From contig CM054113.1 in the NCBI GenBank assembly GCA_028673005.1, positions 65,548,850 to 65,612,849 of the forward strand: a stretch of 64,000 bases of DNA, in the 5' to 3' direction. The stretch comes from Tanypteryx hageni (Eukaryota; Arthropoda; Insecta; Odonata; Petaluridae). Below, one piece after another: positions 61,459-64,000 of this stretch (positions are counted from its first letter, which is position 1; every line of letters starts with the position of its first letter). The position numbers and the translations under genes were made by a program. Under the pieces are notes generated by a model. It was not told where the DNA came from and ran no database searches. It saw only the letters and a list, made by a program, of their open reading frames with translations.

Positions 61459-61980
61459 TTTTTAGATTTGTAAATAACACATCGAGATAAAATAATGCTT
61501 GAACTGTAAATCTAATTGGACTTTATATTACTAAACTACTATTTAATTCCTTGACAATCCATATTACAAAAAATAACCATATCCCACGTGGTGCCATAAG
61601 TTTTCATCTTGCGCTCATTCTCCTCGTGCCGATTCACCAAACAGCTGCTGACATCTATATGAAAAACAAATGAAATTCGATAAAAAAGAAATACATAAGC
61701 TATTACGTCAATATTAAAATTTTAAAATATATATTAATTGTAATTTTTAAAAGTTTATGTGGCCAATTCTACTATTTCTAACGATTCTACAAGTAATCGT
61801 GTTATTACAAATGTTTTAATAATCGATTCTTATCAATTTGCCACATTCGAAACCCGCCATGTTATTGACGAATCACGTGAACGACAGAATATCTGGCTGA
61901 CGAGCCGGGTTCTTAAATTATCAAGTTACAGCCAAATTTATTGTTTTTAAACTCAAAATTTGTTAAAATAAAACGCTAAT
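61459..61980. promoter_or_regulatory. divergent UTP20 / importin-7 promoter interval
   Basis: 522 bp separate the two start codons of oppositely oriented genes, so both promoters and 5' UTRs must lie here or overlap it. A perfect palindromic CACGTG E-box lies at 61585-61590. This is the class of site bound by Myc/Max and related bHLH-Zip factors, which are known to control ribosome-biogenesis genes. No clear TATA box or Inr could be fixed, and no transposon is recognisable. Confidence 0.75.
61585..61590. promoter_or_regulatory. CACGTG E-box
   Basis: A perfect palindromic E-box, 124 bp upstream of the UTP20 ATG and 391 bp upstream of the importin ATG. Its occupancy is inference; the site itself is read directly. 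Confidence 0.5.
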
Positions 61981-62411
61981 ATGGATACAAGAAAGCTAAC
62001 TGAAATTCTACGAGCGACAATAGATCCGAATCAACGGCAGCAGGCTGAAGAGCAGCTTAATCAAGTAAGGTTGAGGACATGTGCTCAAACACATGAAATC
62101 CATATACTGAAGTACTGTTAACCTTACACGAATGCATCATCCTTGAATGCTACCCTGCGACTTATCTTCATTCTCAAATGGTTATTAAATAGAATAAAAG
62201 ATGAGTAGTTCGAGATGTATACATTTTGAAATTGATGGCCAGGATGTGTGTAATCGGAAAGCTCCGCCTTAATTATAATGTTAAACGTCGGAGCTGTTTG
62301 TAATAAAACAATAACTGCTTCATTTATAGATTCACAAGATTATAGGATTTGCACCCTCACTTCTACAAGTTGTAATGCTCTCAGATGTAGATATGCCTGT
62401 CCGACAAGCCG
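61981..62411 (+). CDS. IPO7: importin-7/8 orthologue (karyopherin beta), exons 1-2, 3' partial
   Basis: Exon 1 (61981-62064) reads MDTRKLTEILRATIDPNQRQ then QAEEQLNQ before GTAAGG. Exon 2 (62330-62411) reads IHKIIGFAPSLLQVVMLSDV then DMPVRQAG before GTGAGT, ending in phase 1. Human IPO7 starts MDPNTIIEALRGTMDPALRE and has LDLPVRQAG at the same place, so this is the importin-beta N-terminal domain (first HEAT repeats, Ran-binding region). The family imports ribosomal proteins, histone H1 and signalling proteins; the Drosophila orthologue is moleskin. IPO7 and IPO8 cannot be told apart from 55 residues, and arthropods generally have one gene. The next exon (expected start VIYLKN) was not found before the right edge. 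Confidence 0.88.
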
Positions 62412-64000
62412 GTGAGTACAACAGAACTTTCTATATTCCAAGAACATTGTCGCTTAACTTTGTATTGGTTTTCTAAATTAACCGCGGAATACCCGATATT
62501 AGGATTATGCGAATTTAATGTAAATTGCATTATATATGTTGAAACATTCCGATGTCTTTAGTAATTAATGAAATCGTCCAACTTTTCATGGTCATGAATG
62601 GATGTTATTTCATTTAGTCTCAGTCCTGTTTATCATTATGCAAACAATTGATGTTCACGAGAAAGACTATTCTACTGCCATATGGATGTTAGAAACTTAC
62701 AAAATGCTTTCTCTTTCTTAAATTAAGCATTTAAGTTATGTTGAATGCGTCACGAACGCTTTACTTTTGCGGACTTGAAAGTATTATGTGCTCTTTGCAC
62801 TGTGATTTTGGTGTCCGATATCAAATTCCATCAACTTTCGCTATATTGTTTCATTTGGTTTTCTTACATTCACGAGCATGTGGAATGAGTGCACTCATTT
62901 TGTATTGCGATTTCTCCGTTAGTGGGAATTTTTTTGGGACGAATGTTTCGAACGTAGGCAACATTACGGAACTTAAAGCAGCAATGGCACTTTTTAAATA
63001 GTACGATTTAAAAAAGTTCATTTAACTGCCTACCACTTATTATGTCTCTATTTATGGATAAATAGTTCTCTAAACAAAAGTTTTTCTAAATGAACAACAA
63101 TATTTTTCAGGAATTCTTCCATTTTAATTATTCATTTTTATTTAATTCACAGTTGTTGTGTTTCATCGAATCTAGGTTGACCTCAGTTTACAAGAAATCG
63201 GAATAATTTTGTATACAATACCAGCCTTTTATATGTTCTTAATAGACCATATCAAATTAGTTTATATTTTATTTTGTGGGATAAAAACCTGGTGTGAATT
63301 GTCTGTATATCATTCAAGGCAGAGTCAAATTCTGTATAGCAAATTAGCCTAACATTGTTAAAAAGGAAATTATGCGAATTGTGGCTAATTGTTTTGGCTA
63401 CATACTGAAGTGGTTTGATTTCTTTGGCTAATTTAATGATAAATATATCAAAATTGGGAAAGGTATTGCAGTTGCTTTGAATGTGACTATATTTTTGTAA
63501 ATTTGCACAAACAAGCATATTCCTTATTTTTATAAGTTTTTGTTCAGTTAAAATACTAAACTGTTTACAAATGTTTTTTGTTGCATAAGAGGAGTATTAA
63601 GCCGTTAGTTGCTGTACATGGCACTTTGTATTTTAGCTTAGCCATATATTTGATTTGTTTGGCTAATATTATTGCCATATAAAATATTTATTACACTGAT
63701 CCCTGGTTATACTAAGTAATTCAAGGAAGAAATCTTCTTCTGTATAACTGAGGAAACAGTTGCTTTGATCACTATAATGATCCAAGAGGTTGATTGGCCA
63801 AAAACACACAGTTGCTTTGATCCAACATTGTATGTGCATGTTACTTACTAATTTTTCAAAATTTTTGATCTTTTATGATCAATATAAACCATGAAATATC
63901 AAAATTAATATTGGCATCAGTCATCTGGGGATTTAATTTTGCCTGGATGCACAGCTGGTGGGGACTTTTTCTTCGATTGAGGTGGTTTTTAAATTCATGA
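62412..64000 (+). other. importin-7 intron 2 (partial)
   Basis: AT-rich sequence with no coding signal resembling the next importin exon and no recognisable transposon ends. The longer ORFs here have no family resemblance. Confidence 0.6.

Noticed and set aside
56480..58720. CRISPR-like array
   Set aside because: The repeats are adjoining, ~150 bp and diverged, in a eukaryotic intron; there are no short identical repeats with unique spacers.
1572..61458. UTP20 being a pseudogene because of the huge transposon-filled introns
   Set aside because: All 25 exons are open, splice phases are compatible throughout, and conserved blocks are retained.
62412..64000. Importin-7 exon 3 (VIYLKN...)
   Set aside because: No acceptor followed by this sequence could be found; the 62738-63001 ORF has no importin similarity.

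Overview
This is eukaryotic, AT-rich, intron-dense DNA, most likely from an arthropod and plausibly an insect. The evidence is the mariner, Tigger/pogo, hAT and LINE families present, the gene structures and the codon content. I cannot name the species. Two protein-coding genes are supported. The first is a nearly window-long UTP20 orthologue (U3 processome / SSU processome HEAT-repeat scaffold, also called DRIM) on the minus strand. I could place 25 coding exons between 61458 and 1572. Their splice phases chain without a break into about 2,065 codons, and the C-terminal part lies beyond the left edge. The second is the first two coding exons (61981-62411) of an importin-7/8 orthologue on the plus strand, which runs off the right edge.

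The two genes are divergent. Their start codons are 522 bp apart, and the interval holds a CACGTG E-box. UTP20 builds the small ribosomal subunit in the nucleolus, and importin-7 brings ribosomal proteins and other cargo into the nucleus, so the pair looks like a bidirectional ribosome-biogenesis promoter.

The remaining ~57 kb is intron, heavily loaded with transposons, most of them dead. From left to right: a 939-bp foldback with tRNA-like promoter boxes (108-1046); small MITEs (2354, 3351); a foldback, a mariner and a hAT relic (4983-7885); a 1.2-kb MITE (8859-10054); a gutted Tigger containing two GC-rich ~445-bp units (10731-12731); a full-length Tigger that almost fills intron 17 (14990-17317); a piggyBac-type MITE (18443-19399); a Tigger-like element with an internal hairpin (19637-20900); a Penelope-like terminal repeat with a hammerhead ribozyme fold (23843-24285); a hAT MITE with another MITE inside it (25768-26722); LINE and hAT relics (27090-28600); a Tigger split by a 1.66-kb foldback (34634-39472); a hAT split by a pogo (42136-46250); and a LINE split by a tRNA-like element and by a Tigger (48560-53030), followed by a mariner (53035-54274). 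A ~150-bp minisatellite with a 502-bp higher-order period lies at 56480-57720.

Several insertions can be ordered in time because the disrupted reading frames line up exactly when the insert and one target duplication are ignored. Every UTP20 exon found is intact, so the host gene looks functional despite about 60 kb of transposon-filled introns. The most unusual items are the 136-bp palindrome-ended tRNA-Gly-like element with a 13-bp target duplication, the GC-rich paired units and the hammerhead.
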